A stretch of 64,000 nucleotides of DNA from Nitrososphaerota archaeon (GCA_023381255.1 JAMCTX010000011.1:60413-124412), one strand, 5' to 3'. Counted from the first letter of the stretch, positions 52,317 through 61,920 are shown. A program made the numbers and translations. The notes: a model not told the origin generated them from the letters alone.

Positions 52317-54077
52317 TCACTTGTTTAATTTCTTCAGATTATTTATCAGTATGTCCTCGTTGTTGGGTGCCTGAATGAACGCCGGCACATTTTTCTGCTT
52401 TGTCGCCTTGTACGACACAAACAGCCACTGGCCTGTTTCAAGTTCAGTCGTTTTCTCGATAATGTCTGTGCTCAACGAGAAAGCGTCGGCAATTACCATC
52501 CTGTCATAATATCTAGGAAGTGTGCTTACAAAGTAACTGTGAAGCTGCTGCAGCGCATTGGTATTCAGGTGAGCAACCCTCTGAGTGCTTATCCAGCAGT
52601 GGGCCCTGTATTTTCTGCCCTGCCTTAATAGCGACTCAACGGAACTGTTTGACTGGTCTGAATAATCATCAGACCTGGTCCTGTCAGGTATAAATTCCTG
52701 GGCTTCATCAAGCACCACGAGCACCTTCTTCCTTATACCCGATGTCTTTTTCAGGTACAGCAGCTCATTTATGAATGCTGATACGGCCTTTCTTGCCCTA
52801 TCTGGATCTGGCACATAGTTTACAGTGACCTTCGGCGAATCTGGCTTCTTGAACCTCTCTGCAAGCGAGGATGGGCTTGTCAATGCTTCTTCCCCGCTGC
52901 TGGTTCCTTCATCCATATAGTTCACAATGCTGGAAAGCTGCTTGTATATGTTCGACTTGTCGCTTACGTTTTCCATTATTCCTGAAAGTATTGCCGTCAG
53001 CATGCGCTTTGCTTCCCCATCCAGGTCCTGTATTCCTGTGCTTTCATCATAGTTCCTGTTACCATAAAAGTACCCCGTAAATTCTCTTAACTGCCTCATT
53101 CCAGAAAGTCTGGTCTCTGGTTTGGAAGAAAGTGACCCCTCGAGCGTCTCAAACAACTGCCCCAGCGTAATTGCCTTCTGCACAGACAGGCTCAGCTTTT
53201 TTACCCTGCCTTCCTTGAACAGCAAGTCAACATACCCTTCTATAAATCCTGTCCCCTGCCTTTCTTCCAGCGTTTCCGGAATGGCCTGGGAATCCATAAA
53301 GCTTGCTGTCCCATTCCTGAAGTTTTCTGTCGAATATATTTCCCCGTTTTCCAGCAACATGTCCAGCAGGTTTATTGAATATTCCCCCGCAACATCAAAT
53401 ATAACGACGCTCAGGTCAGGATCAGATTTAACTGCTTCCCTTATCAGGTATGACATGAGGTTGGATTTTCCTGACCCGGTAAATCCAAATATGCCCGTGT
53501 GATACCTTACAAGAGAGTCAGGCTTCACGGTAAGTGGCATGTTAAAGCCGAGAAGGCTCCCTACTGAAACCCCCTTTTCCTCGCACAAAAACTTCTCCAC
53601 GGTCTGCTTGGACAGGAGGTAGGCCCTGGAACCGGCTAGAGGCACAACGCTTTCCCTGCTGAACACCGGGATCCCGTCCTTAACTGTCATATTGTACTTT
53701 GTAGGAACAGCCCACAGATCAATCCATGTTTCATCACTTACCCCCCAGCTTTCCCCTACGGCCTGCAGGTATTCCTTCCTTATTTCAGTTGGAAGCCTTT
53801 CGTCAAGCCCCAACATCTCAAAATGCACAGGCTTTATGGTGGCTATTTCGTAAATCAAATACGAAACGCCTGACGGCGACTTCCTCTCTATGCCAATAAA
53901 TGAAGGCTCGTGAAGCCTGGAAAGCACTTCAAAATCAAATTTCACCTCAAGCGTGGCAACCGGGGAGGAAACCACCATTTCGCCCTCCTTTGATTTGACG
54001 GGGGTGACCCTTGTGGACTGGTCCCTCAGCCTTGCCACAAACTTCCCGCCCATTTTATCAAATATGCCTTCAATCAT
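52317..54077 (-). CDS. herA: HerA-like hexameric DNA translocase
   Basis: The 586-residue FtsK/HerA-superfamily ATPase has an N-terminal HAS-barrel-like region, Walker A 'FGFTGSGKSN' at about 198-206, 'VVIFDVAGEYS', and Walker B 'VLVVLDEAQEFIP' near 455. It also has 'SLLRQGRKYRAHCWISTQRV' with sensor-type Arg/Gln. HerA couples with NurA to resect DNA ends. It overlaps the NurA-like gene by four bases. The usual archaeal neighbours mre11 and rad50 are not here. Confidence 0.88.
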   Translation of the reverse strand: MIEGIFDKMGGKFVARLRDQSTRVTPVKSKEGEMVVSSPVATLEVKFDFEVLSRLHEPSFIGIERKSPSGVSYLIYEIATIKPVHFEMLGLDERLPTEIRKEYLQAVGESWGVSDETWIDLWAVPTKYNMTVKDGIPVFSRESVVPLAGSRAYLLSKQTVEKFLCEEKGVSVGSLLGFNMPLTVKPDSLVRYHTGIFGFTGSGKSNLMSYLIREAVKSDPDLSVVIFDVAGEYSINLLDMLLENGEIYSTENFRNGTASFMDSQAIPETLEERQGTGFIEGYVDLLFKEGRVKKLSLSVQKAITLGQLFETLEGSLSSKPETRLSGMRQLREFTGYFYGNRNYDESTGIQDLDGEAKRMLTAILSGIMENVSDKSNIYKQLSSIVNYMDEGTSSGEEALTSPSSLAERFKKPDSPKVTVNYVPDPDRARKAVSAFINELLYLKKTSGIRKKVLVVLDEAQEFIPDRTRSDDYSDQSNSSVESLLRQGRKYRAHCWISTQRVAHLNTNALQQLHSYFVSTLPRYYDRMVIADAFSLSTDIIEKTTELETGQWLFVSYKATKQKNVPAFIQAPNNEDILINNLKKLNK

Positions 54078-55903
54078 CTTGCTTCCCTCCCTGCTCCCTC
54101 TTCCCTTAGCCTTTCGCTTTCAGCCCGAAGGTCTCTGAATCTGCGTGATATGGAAAATATCCTTTCCTTTCTTGCAAGTGCTCCAAGTTGCAGGTCAGCA
54201 ATTCCCTTTAGGGCATTCTTGGCCATTTTTATCTCATATTTTACCTGCTTATCTGCCATATAAAGCAGTTGGTTATGCCCGCATGCTTCCAGCACTTCAG
54301 GGTTATCCGAAGACAGCAGAAGGTACAGCAGAAGGTTATCAATCTTATTCATGCCGCCGCCCTCAAAGAAGATTTCCACATTAACAATCCCAGATCTGCT
54401 TCTGGCTGTGGTGCCTTTAACAAAATATAAATCGTAATCTTCCATAAATGGCCTGTCATATGCAAATACAGGCGATCTCATCTGAGGGTCTGTAGCAAAG
54501 GTCCTTAACTGGAAATACGATTTGACAAAAAATTTCTCCCTTGATATGTATTTTCTGGCTGCGCCAAGCACGGGCGTTGAATCCTGATTGCCGTTCATTG
54601 ATGCAAATGAAGAGTCGTAGCTGATCGTCCTCCACGGGGTTTTTAGCTTCTCATAATTAACTGCTGCCAACACCGTTAAAAAGCCTCTATCGTTTCTGAA
54701 ACTTAATTGATATGGACCCTTTATAATTCCCGTTGATTGGGAAAATGGGAGCAGTGACCTTGTAAAATCAGAAGCAGCTGTGTCCTTTGTTATTCCAACC
54801 AGCAATATTCTGTTTTTAAGGGACTCCCATACCAGCTCAAACAGCAAAAAAACGTTTATCGCATTTAGTTCATATATTGTAAGCCAGGCGTTGCCCCTGA
54901 CCTTAAGCGGGTGTTCATCAGTTTCAAACGCCTTCCTTGCAACATATTCTGACGCGGAAATCACCCTTTTCCAGTAATTCTTTACACCGTCCTTGACCTT
55001 AAGCGACGATGTGCCTGAATCGTCAAGCAGTTCGCCCCCGCTTTCAGCGTCCTTTTTGCTGATCCATTTATAGAGCCTTGCGGCATCTTCATGGCTGACT
55101 GCTAGCTCTTCCGAAATTGATGATTCACTTAAGCTTCCCCTGCTGATAAGTGTGCTTAAAAGACCATAAATTTGATATGGAACCCTTTTTGGAATGCTAA
55201 ACCCGGGGCCAATTATTGAGGCAAGGCTCATATCGAGCATGCTCGGCGAACCGTACTGGGTCTTTATCTTTGTTAAAGCTGAAATGCCAGACCTGAGCAT
55301 TACCCTGAGGTCTTTCAGCGCAGATGTATAAGTGCCATAAAGTGGCCGGTCCATAAATATGAGTTTGACGCCTGGCGTTCTGGCCGAATTCAGTGCAGTC
55401 CATATCTCAGCCATGGTCATGAGGGCAAACGGTATTTTTTCTATTGACGTATGAAAATCGTACTCGGTTTCTGCCGCCTCCTGATTCATGAATATATCGG
55501 AAAGATCTTCCAACCACAATGGGACAGCGGCATATGAAGAAAGGCCTACTGACCTTCTGATCTCCTTTATGCTGACCTTAATCCCATCTCCTGAAACCAA
55601 GAAAGGAGCACTATATGCTGAAGCATTTACATAAAACAGCAGCGTTTCCAGCCTTTCGTCATAATCCATTGATCCATCGATGCCCACTGATGTGTATTCG
55701 CCTTTCCCAAAATATTCAAGGGCAGTCCTGAAAGCTAGGGCCTGATCTAGGCCTTTTACTGCGGTAAGGACCTGAGAGTTTTCCCTGATTCCTGATAATC
55801 TTTGAACAAATCTGTCTGAAAGCTCGGAACTTTCTGTTACGAGCTTCCTGGACATCCTGTTATACATGCTTTCATATTTTCGTTTATCGCTCGAAAAACT
55901 CAT
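54074..55903 (-). CDS. nurA: NurA-domain nuclease, unusually long
   Basis: The 609-residue protein has a NurA-type first strand 'SVGIDGSMDYDERLETLLFY' with metal-binding Asp near residue 76. Downstream are 'VKLIFMDRPLYGTYTSAL' (second Asp) and a late 'DYDLYFVKGTTARSRSGIVN' then 'VEIFFEGGGMNKIDNLLLYL' block, matching the RNase H-like NurA core spread over a much longer chain than the usual 340-450 residues. A helical wHTH-like 'LSESSISEELAVSHEDAARL' is inserted in the middle. Fused reading order with HerA (ATGA overlap) supports the assignment. Confidence 0.75.
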   Translation of the reverse strand: MSFSSDKRKYESMYNRMSRKLVTESSELSDRFVQRLSGIRENSQVLTAVKGLDQALAFRTALEYFGKGEYTSVGIDGSMDYDERLETLLFYVNASAYSAPFLVSGDGIKVSIKEIRRSVGLSSYAAVPLWLEDLSDIFMNQEAAETEYDFHTSIEKIPFALMTMAEIWTALNSARTPGVKLIFMDRPLYGTYTSALKDLRVMLRSGISALTKIKTQYGSPSMLDMSLASIIGPGFSIPKRVPYQIYGLLSTLISRGSLSESSISEELAVSHEDAARLYKWISKKDAESGGELLDDSGTSSLKVKDGVKNYWKRVISASEYVARKAFETDEHPLKVRGNAWLTIYELNAINVFLLFELVWESLKNRILLVGITKDTAASDFTRSLLPFSQSTGIIKGPYQLSFRNDRGFLTVLAAVNYEKLKTPWRTISYDSSFASMNGNQDSTPVLGAARKYISREKFFVKSYFQLRTFATDPQMRSPVFAYDRPFMEDYDLYFVKGTTARSRSGIVNVEIFFEGGGMNKIDNLLLYLLLSSDNPEVLEACGHNQLLYMADKQVKYEIKMAKNALKGIADLQLGALARKERIFSISRRFRDLRAESERLREEGAGREAR

Positions 55904-56001
55904 TTAACGACCTTATCAGCGCCATTCTTTAATATAAACCTTGAGTTACATTGCCAGATTTGCCTAACTCGTATATTTTAAATAAAAAACAGGTTAAAAA
56001 A

Positions 56002-56262
56002 TCAATAAATTTTGCTTACTTCGTAAGCCGATATCTGCCAGTCAGGTTTTAATGATGAAGCCACGCTCATAAGGTGCTGCAGAGAATCAACTTCCCACCT
56101 GCATACAGCAATATTTGCATTTTTCGCCAGATGTATCTCTACCAGGTTCAGCCCGGAGGGCAGATTCTTGTTTTTTGCCATGCCAGTTATGGTGTTTGCA
56201 AACTTCATTACCCTGTCCTTTTGCTCATCCTTCCACTGATGAACCACAACTACGCTAGTCAT
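56002..56262 (-). CDS. Small conserved-looking protein of unknown function (86 aa)
   Basis: From ATG 56262 the product is 86 residues: 'MTSVVVVHQWKDEQKDRVMK', then 'GLNLVEIHLAKNANIAVCRW', and 'LMSVASSLKPDWQISAYEV'. The beta-alpha-beta-beta-alpha-beta order suggests a ferredoxin-like or dimeric alpha/beta-barrel fold. I do not recognise the family. A longer frame begins at 56364, but a TATA-like TTTATTAATTT on the minus strand about 26-30 bases before ATG 56262 supports the shorter start. Confidence 0.6.
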   Translation of the reverse strand: MTSVVVVHQWKDEQKDRVMKFANTITGMAKNKNLPSGLNLVEIHLAKNANIAVCRWEVDSLQHLMSVASSLKPDWQISAYEVSKIY

Positions 56263-56439
56263 AACTTGATTAACGATGATTAAATTAATAAACTTATCTG
56301 GATATATTTTGGTTGTTTCTAAGCGCCGTTTAAAGCTGACAGACAAGACGCGATTAATCATCAAGGTAAAGGTTGGGACAGCTTAACAGATAGCTAAGGC
56401 GCAGGGGAAAGTTTTTTATTGTGCATGCAGCACAAAGTA

Positions 56440-57255
56440 ATGATGAATATTGCTTCTATATTTAGCGAAAGGTTTCCAATAATAGGGATGGTGCACCTCA
56501 AACCCCTTCCGGGCTCTCCTGCATATGCTGGTGACCTGGAAAAAGTGATCAAGAGCGCCATTGATGATGCAATAAAACTTGAAAGAGGAGGAGTAAACGG
56601 AATTCTTGTAGAAAATCTTGGCGATGCTCCGTATTTTAAGGATCCTTCTTCTCCCGAAATGGTTGCTTCATTTACCAAAGCCCTTGTAGAGATAAAACGC
56701 GCCATTGGCCTGCCACTTGGGGTAAATGTGCTTAGAAACGGCGCCAGGGCGGCGCTGGCTATGGCGTATGTAACTGGCAGCAAATTCATAAGGGTAAATG
56801 TTCTAATTGATGCCTATCTTACCGACCAGGGAATAATTGAAGGCAATTCTGCGGAGCTGTTAAGGTATAAAAGGTCTTTGGGTTCCAATGGCATTGCAAT
56901 ATTTGCTGACATAAGGGTCAAGCACGCTGTCCCACTGGCTGCAAGAAGCGTTTCTGATTCAGCATCGGATGCGCTGGAAAGAGGTGGGGCAGATGTTTTG
57001 ATAGTTACTGGAAAAAGAACCGGCCTGCCCCCATCAGCAGAAGAAATAAGAGAATTGAAGGCTTCTGGGCCAACATTAATAGGAAGCGGCCTTGACGAGA
57101 AAAACCTTGATGCGCTCCTGCCACTGGCTGATGGCGCCATAGTTGGCACTCACTTCAAGGAAGGAGGGCGTATAGGTGCTGCTGTAAGCCAGGAAAAAGT
57201 GAAAAGATTTATGCAAATGGTGGAGAAACTAAGGATTAAATATGGGACCCCATGA
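56440..57255 (+). CDS. BtpA/SgcQ-family TIM-barrel protein, copy 1
   Basis: The product is about 271 residues. It has the BtpA signature 'PIIGMVHLKPLPGSPAYAGD', 'AIKLERGGVNGILVENLGDA', 'GVNVLRNGARAALAMA', 'IFADIRVKHAVPLA' and 'LIGSGLDEKNLDALLPLADG', then 'IVGTHFK'. BtpA was named for photosystem I biogenesis, but SgcQ-type members sit with sugar genes, so a phosphosugar substrate is more likely. GTTTTTTATT at 56411-56420 points to ATG 56440/56443 as a leaderless start. It overlaps the PfkB gene by 14 bases. Confidence 0.85.
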   Translation: MMNIASIFSERFPIIGMVHLKPLPGSPAYAGDLEKVIKSAIDDAIKLERGGVNGILVENLGDAPYFKDPSSPEMVASFTKALVEIKRAIGLPLGVNVLRNGARAALAMAYVTGSKFIRVNVLIDAYLTDQGIIEGNSAELLRYKRSLGSNGIAIFADIRVKHAVPLAARSVSDSASDALERGGADVLIVTGKRTGLPPSAEEIRELKASGPTLIGSGLDEKNLDALLPLADGAIVGTHFKEGGRIGAAVSQEKVKRFMQMVEKLRIKYGTP

Positions 57256-58174
57256 GCAAACGGGAATGATTTTTAAAATGCGTCAAAGGGCTGCTCCAGG
57301 CAAAAAAGGCTTAGGCGGCATTGCCGTAATAGGCGACCTGGCGGTTGACATAAAGGGAAACACAAACTGTACAGTGAAGAATGGGATCAATGCCCTTTTA
57401 GAAAATACAAAAATTTCTGCGGGCGGGGTTGCGGGTAACATGGCTTGGTATCTGGCCCAGCTGGGGCAAAAAGCGCTGGTAATAGGCTCCGTTGGCAGCG
57501 ATTGCTGGGGAAACCTGATAAAGAACGACCTGCTTTCTTTTGGCACTGACTGCAGCATGGTAAGCACCATAGCCGGAATAGCTACAGGGTTCTTTATAAT
57601 AGCTGTCGACCAGAGCGGAGAAAGAACCATGATCGGGGATCGAGGCGCCAGTAAAAATATTACAATAAAAACCTCCAAACTGATTTCGGCCTCGCCCTCG
57701 TGGATACACCTTTCTGGCTATACGCTTCTTAACAGTAATGGAGCAAAAGTGCTGAGGTCTGTAAGAAAGGTGGCGCAGGAACTGGGAATCAATTATTCCA
57801 TTGACCTTGAGGGTATAGGGGAAACCGGCGCTGAACTTGACCTTGAAGGTGCTACAGTGCTGTGCAACCAGGATAACTGCGCAGAAAGGGTCAGACATAA
57901 TGCCAAGGTAACTGTTATAAAATCCGGAAAAGATGGCTGCTTTTTGGACTACCATGGAAGGCTGGTACAGCACAGGCCGCCCCCAACTAATTCAGTAGAC
58001 GCAACGGGAGCAGGGGACAGCTTTAACGCGGCTTTTATAACTGCGTGCATGACAAATGTAAACTATGATCTTGCATGTGACATGGCAAACGCCGTTGCCA
58101 CTTATAAGGTAGGGCTAAGGGGAGCCAGGGTTAAATTGCCTGCAGAATTTCGCCGGTATTTTTTAACACTCTAG
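57242..58174 (+). CDS. PfkB/ribokinase-family carbohydrate kinase
   Basis: The 310-residue kinase has the N-terminal 'GGIAVIGDLAVDIKG', 'ISAGGVAGNMAWYLAQLGQ', 'GSVGSDCWGNLI' and the C-terminal 'VDATGAGDSFNAAFI' with catalytic Asp and anion hole. The substrate is probably a sugar, nucleoside or ribose-1-phosphate. Clustering between two BtpA genes and the presence of two nucleoside phosphorylases in the window make a pentose phosphate possible, by inference only. The first 27 codons look non-conserved; the start may be further in (for example ATG 57266 or 57278). Confidence 0.85.
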   Translation: MGPHEQTGMIFKMRQRAAPGKKGLGGIAVIGDLAVDIKGNTNCTVKNGINALLENTKISAGGVAGNMAWYLAQLGQKALVIGSVGSDCWGNLIKNDLLSFGTDCSMVSTIAGIATGFFIIAVDQSGERTMIGDRGASKNITIKTSKLISASPSWIHLSGYTLLNSNGAKVLRSVRKVAQELGINYSIDLEGIGETGAELDLEGATVLCNQDNCAERVRHNAKVTVIKSGKDGCFLDYHGRLVQHRPPPTNSVDATGAGDSFNAAFITACMTNVNYDLACDMANAVATYKVGLRGARVKLPAEFRRYFLTL

Positions 58175-58178
58175 GTTA

Positions 58179-59036
58179 TTATCTGAGCCTTTTTACGATT
58201 GACATCAATTCATAAACCCTTTTGGGATCCACTGGATTCTGGGTTATTCCACCATATTTTATCGACGTCCCGACAATTGCGCCGTCGGCCACAGACATTA
58301 ACTTTTCAGCGTTATGTGATGAAAGGCCGCTGCCTATCAGGACTGGGCGGTCCGGAGCGGCGCTTTTAATTCTTTTTATGAGCTCTACTGGTGTTTCTTG
58401 CCCCGTCATTCTACCAGTAGCAATAAGTGCGTCTGCCATGTAAAAATTGCTCCATATCGCATGCGTTTCTGGGTCTATGCCCGGGAACGTTACCGCGTGC
58501 TTTTTATATACATCTGCAAATATCTTGATTCCCTCGGCATATAGCCACTTCCTCCTTCTCAGCACTTCTGTGGCGTTCCCATGGTCCAGCGTTCCTGTGT
58601 CCCAAAGATATGATCCTGTGAGCAAGCAATCCCTTATGAATGACGCCCCCGCTGCCTTTGCTATTGCCAAAGCAACCCTCCCGCCGTTGTGGATTACTGT
58701 TATGCCAACAGGCACGTTAAATTCCTTTACAACCATTCTAGCCATCACGGCGTGAGCAGTCATTTCCTCAGGCGGCACCGCATTTCCCACAAAATATGGG
58801 AGGTCCCACATGTTTTCAACTATGAGGCCGTCTATGCCGTTCTCTACCAGGGCTTTTGCGTCGCTCATGGCTTTCTGTTCTATCAAATCCATGTCCCATC
58901 CTTCATAAGCTGGTGAACCCGGAAGAGGCAGCAGGTGCACCATCCCGATAATTGGCTTTTCCACCTTAAAAAGTTCTTTCATGCTGCCCAGCCTCTTGGA
59001 GTAGAAATTTTTTGCCCAATCCTCCATATAATCCAT
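58179..59036 (-). CDS. BtpA/SgcQ-family TIM-barrel protein, copy 2
   Basis: The 285-residue paralogue of the 56440 gene has 'PIIGMVHLLPLPGSPAYEGW', 'ALVENGIDGLIVENMWDLPY', 'GITVIHNGGRVALAIAKAAG', 'IFADVYKKHAVTFPGID' and 'LIGSGLSSHNAEKLMSVADG', then 'IVGTSIKYGG'. The pair differ throughout, so duplication is old. It is convergent with the PfkB gene, ending four bases from it. The TATA-like ATTTAAATTC upstream (about 59057-59067) supports this start. Confidence 0.85.
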   Translation of the reverse strand: MDYMEDWAKNFYSKRLGSMKELFKVEKPIIGMVHLLPLPGSPAYEGWDMDLIEQKAMSDAKALVENGIDGLIVENMWDLPYFVGNAVPPEEMTAHAVMARMVVKEFNVPVGITVIHNGGRVALAIAKAAGASFIRDCLLTGSYLWDTGTLDHGNATEVLRRRKWLYAEGIKIFADVYKKHAVTFPGIDPETHAIWSNFYMADALIATGRMTGQETPVELIKRIKSAAPDRPVLIGSGLSSHNAEKLMSVADGAIVGTSIKYGGITQNPVDPKRVYELMSIVKRLR

Positions 59037-59162
59037 GTATAATATTTAGCGCATAACGTATTTAAATTCTTTCTAACCAAAAAATGGCTTTTATAGCCAG
59101 CATTGGAAATTCCGTGATTAATTGAATGATACTAACATAAATAAACAGGAAATTCAGGCTTA

Positions 59163-59876
59163 CTATGAGGGCGTGATTGAATCCTCGATCCTCCAGTCCT
59201 CCCTGAAATGCTCATTTGGGTCTTTGGCAACCGTATATATCCAGTAAAGCATGAATATTCCCAGCGTAATTATTGTTAACACTATATAAAGCGCCGTGCT
59301 CCTGTCAATCATTTTAAAATACCTGTCGCCCTTCCATCCTATCTGCATAAATCCATTGTTTTCAGCCCTCTCGATTTTCACATAATCCTTGTTAAGTGAA
59401 TGGAATATATAAAGAGTCAGAATGCCTGCAACTATTGACAAAAACGGAATTATGGAGAAAATGGCAATTATTATCGCCCACTCTGCTGGGTCCCTCCGAG
59501 GCAGGGAGTCTATTTCGCTTATGACCTGATTTTCCCTTCCGTCCCCATTCACCGACCCAAAAAGCGCCTTCATCCTCAGCGCGTGATCGTTGAAGCGCTT
59601 TATCAACCTGTACATTACATAGCCCATCAATGCCGCTGAAACAGCGCCTATTGCGAAAACCATTATCAATATTGGCGCCAATAATAATATCCCATTGGAG
59701 TTTGATGAAAGGCTGGCTGCGGTCTGCGCAGACGTTATCAGGCCTATTCCCACCGCCAGTGCTGCAGCCAATATGCCCCCTACGATGCTGATTATTATTG
59801 GCAGGAATGGCAGCCACATCGGCATTATATAATCAGTTTCCGCCCTCTTTTTTCTCATGCTCTGATAGTCACTCAT
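59163..59876 (-). CDS. Four-helix membrane protein (DUF4234-like)
   Basis: The 237-residue protein has four to five hydrophobic segments. Two lie near the N-terminus ('LPFLPIIISIVGGILAAALA', 'ILLLAPILIMVFAIGAVSAA'), one is in the middle, and the C-terminal 'TALYIVLTIITLGIFMLYWI' precedes 'YTVAKDPNEHFREDW'. That C-terminal pattern resembles DUF4234. Function unknown. It is divergent from amt. Confidence 0.55.
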   Translation of the reverse strand: MSDYQSMRKKRAETDYIMPMWLPFLPIIISIVGGILAAALAVGIGLITSAQTAASLSSNSNGILLLAPILIMVFAIGAVSAALMGYVMYRLIKRFNDHALRMKALFGSVNGDGRENQVISEIDSLPRRDPAEWAIIIAIFSIIPFLSIVAGILTLYIFHSLNKDYVKIERAENNGFMQIGWKGDRYFKMIDRSTALYIVLTIITLGIFMLYWIYTVAKDPNEHFREDWRIEDSITPS

Positions 59877-59980
59877 GAAGGCAATATTTTTTTGAATTTA
59901 TAAGCATTTATTATTCAAGTTAATTTTGCAGCACTCAAATGCAGATTTGCAAAAAGGTTAAAAAGTAACTTGAGTGGACT

Positions 59981-61276
59981 GTGATGATGGCTAACATACA
60001 ATTCCTGGTTAACAATCTGTGGGTGGCAATAGCCGCACTTCTGGTATTTACGATGACAATATCTGTTGGCATACTTGAAGTTGGGGAATTGGGGGAAAGG
60101 ATGAACCGGAGCCTTCTGAAAACTACCATGATAATGGGCAGTGCGCTTGTGGTCATGGCTGTTATTGGCTTCAATACTGCCTTCGCTCCGACTATTGACG
60201 GGATAATAGGGGACCCATTTTATATGCCAGGGCTCATGCTTGGAGCATTTTCAACCGCGGCAAACTCCGTTAATTTCATAAATGGCATATGGTGGTCAAT
60301 GCTGCCCCAGTATTTCGGGACTGGACTCTCCGCTACCACTTACTTTCTATTTGAAACCGCGTTCGCATCAGTTACCTTAGCGCTGGTCGGGGTGGTTGTC
60401 CTCAGAAAGATGAAGCTGTCTTCATTTTTCCTGTTCTCCATAATCTACTTTGTAATCATCTGGAACCTGCCTGCGGCATGGATATGGAACCCAACCGGCT
60501 GGCTCTACCTCATGGGAATGAGGGACTTTGCCGGGGGGCTTGTAGTTCATGGAGCAGCTGGAGTAGCTGGCATTGCGATACTGGTAAGAATCTGGCAGGA
60601 AGAAAGGAAGGCAGGGCTAAAAACCAGCATGCAAGAACAGATCAAGCTTAATGAAGGCTGGTTGGTTCTGGCTATACTGCTTCTGGTGATGGGATGGTTC
60701 GGTTTTAACCCTGGCAGCGTGCTTGCATTTAACAGCGACGTGATAATGGTGGCGGTTGCAACATTTCTTGCAGCTGGCAGCGCAATGCTTTCCACGATGG
60801 GAACCAAGTACCTGGTTTCAAAGGAAGCCCCCGGGATCCTTTATGCAGTGAACGGAATACTCATGGGGCTTATAGTTATCACCCCGCTGGCGGGATTCGT
60901 TGAACCTGGCAGTGCAATAGTGCTTGGCCTTCTGGCTGGACCAATTTTCATAGCAGGAGAGAGGTACTTTTCAAGGTTCAAATGGTTCACAGACCCGGTT
61001 GGACTGCTTCCAGGCCATTTTCTGGGCGGAATCTTTGGCGTGACGATGATCGCATTTTTCACAGAAAGTGCTTATGCAGCTGCTTCAGGCAATCCAACGC
61101 TTCCAAATGGATTGCTCTTTGGAGGCGGATTTGCGGCGCTACATCAACTTGGCATAGAAGTGTTTGGCATAGCCGTCGTGCTTATTACGGTTTTTGTAAT
61201 CTCCTACATCACGATAACGGCAATCAGCCATCTTACCAATGGATTATTAACGGATTGCGCTAAAAAGGGAAACTGA
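59981..61276 (+). CDS. amt: Amt/Rh-family ammonium transporter
   Basis: The 431-residue protein has 11 predicted membrane segments. Motifs include 'WSMLPQYFGTGLSATTYFLF', 'LYLMGMRDFAGGLVVHGAAG' (pore His in the VVHG segment), 'WFGFNPGS' and a second pore-like 'FAALHQLGIEVFGIA'. It begins GTG-ATG-ATG; TTAAAAAG at about 59958-59965 suggests initiation at one of the ATGs (59984 or 59987). No PII (GlnB/GlnK) gene is adjacent, unlike many bacteria. It could support assimilation, and no ammonia monooxygenase is in this window. Confidence 0.95.
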   Translation: MMMANIQFLVNNLWVAIAALLVFTMTISVGILEVGELGERMNRSLLKTTMIMGSALVVMAVIGFNTAFAPTIDGIIGDPFYMPGLMLGAFSTAANSVNFINGIWWSMLPQYFGTGLSATTYFLFETAFASVTLALVGVVVLRKMKLSSFFLFSIIYFVIIWNLPAAWIWNPTGWLYLMGMRDFAGGLVVHGAAGVAGIAILVRIWQEERKAGLKTSMQEQIKLNEGWLVLAILLLVMGWFGFNPGSVLAFNSDVIMVAVATFLAAGSAMLSTMGTKYLVSKEAPGILYAVNGILMGLIVITPLAGFVEPGSAIVLGLLAGPIFIAGERYFSRFKWFTDPVGLLPGHFLGGIFGVTMIAFFTESAYAAASGNPTLPNGLLFGGGFAALHQLGIEVFGIAVVLITVFVISYITITAISHLTNGLLTDCAKKGN

Positions 61277-61309
61277 TTTTTTTGTCAAAATCCATTATTA
61301 TTCAATGCA

Positions 61310-61918
61310 ATGCGGACTGATAAGTTTAGGAGTTTTTCTGATCGCAGATTCTTATTAAAATGTAGTGGTGTGGAGAGCAGTAATTCCCAAGACATTTATG
61401 GATTAGATACACGTACTTACCCAACAATTGAACAGGAAAACAGGATAAACCACCGGCTTGAGCTATGCAAGGAGTTCTATAATGAGGCATACTATGAGAG
61501 ACTTTTCTATTATGAAAACATGGGCAAGGGCCTGGCACATGCCAAACAGCTAAACGAACTGCTCATGTTGAAAAAGGAGATGCCTGAACAGTTCAGGATG
61601 CAGCATGGTTCTGGGGCAAGGTTTTGTGGGAAGGCAAAAAGCACGGCACGCTTGTAATAGCGGTGTAGCCAAAAAACGCAGCCCAGGAATGCACCATTTC
61701 ATGCATGAGATGCCTCTTTCAGGGAGAACCTTTGTTTGCCTCAACTGTGATTTCATTGTTCCAAGGGACCTGAATCTTCACTGAAAATACTTCAACGCTG
61801 GTTGGAAAAAGTAGGGATGGATATGCCCGAATTTACGCCTGCGGAGACCTGCCCTGTCATAGAAACAGGGGACGAATTTCCTGCGCAGACTGTGCAGGGA
61901 AACTTTGGCGTGAGTTAA
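61310..61918 (+). pseudogene. Second tnpB relic, internally deleted
   Basis: The N-terminal part (61310-61657) reads 'TYPTIEQENRINHRLELCKE', then 'FYNEAYYERLFYYENMGKGL' and 'QLNELLMLKKEMPEQF', typical of TnpB. The C-terminal part resumes at about 61700 as 'GRTFVCLNCDFIVPRDLN' (remnant zinc ribbon and RuvC-III Asp). After a stop and frame change it ends with 'LEKVGMDMPEFTPAE' and a TAA at 61916. The RuvC-I and RuvC-II core is deleted. It is a different TnpB branch from the 7212 copy, because it keeps the zinc-ribbon region. Confidence 0.8.
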
Positions 61919-61920
61919 TA

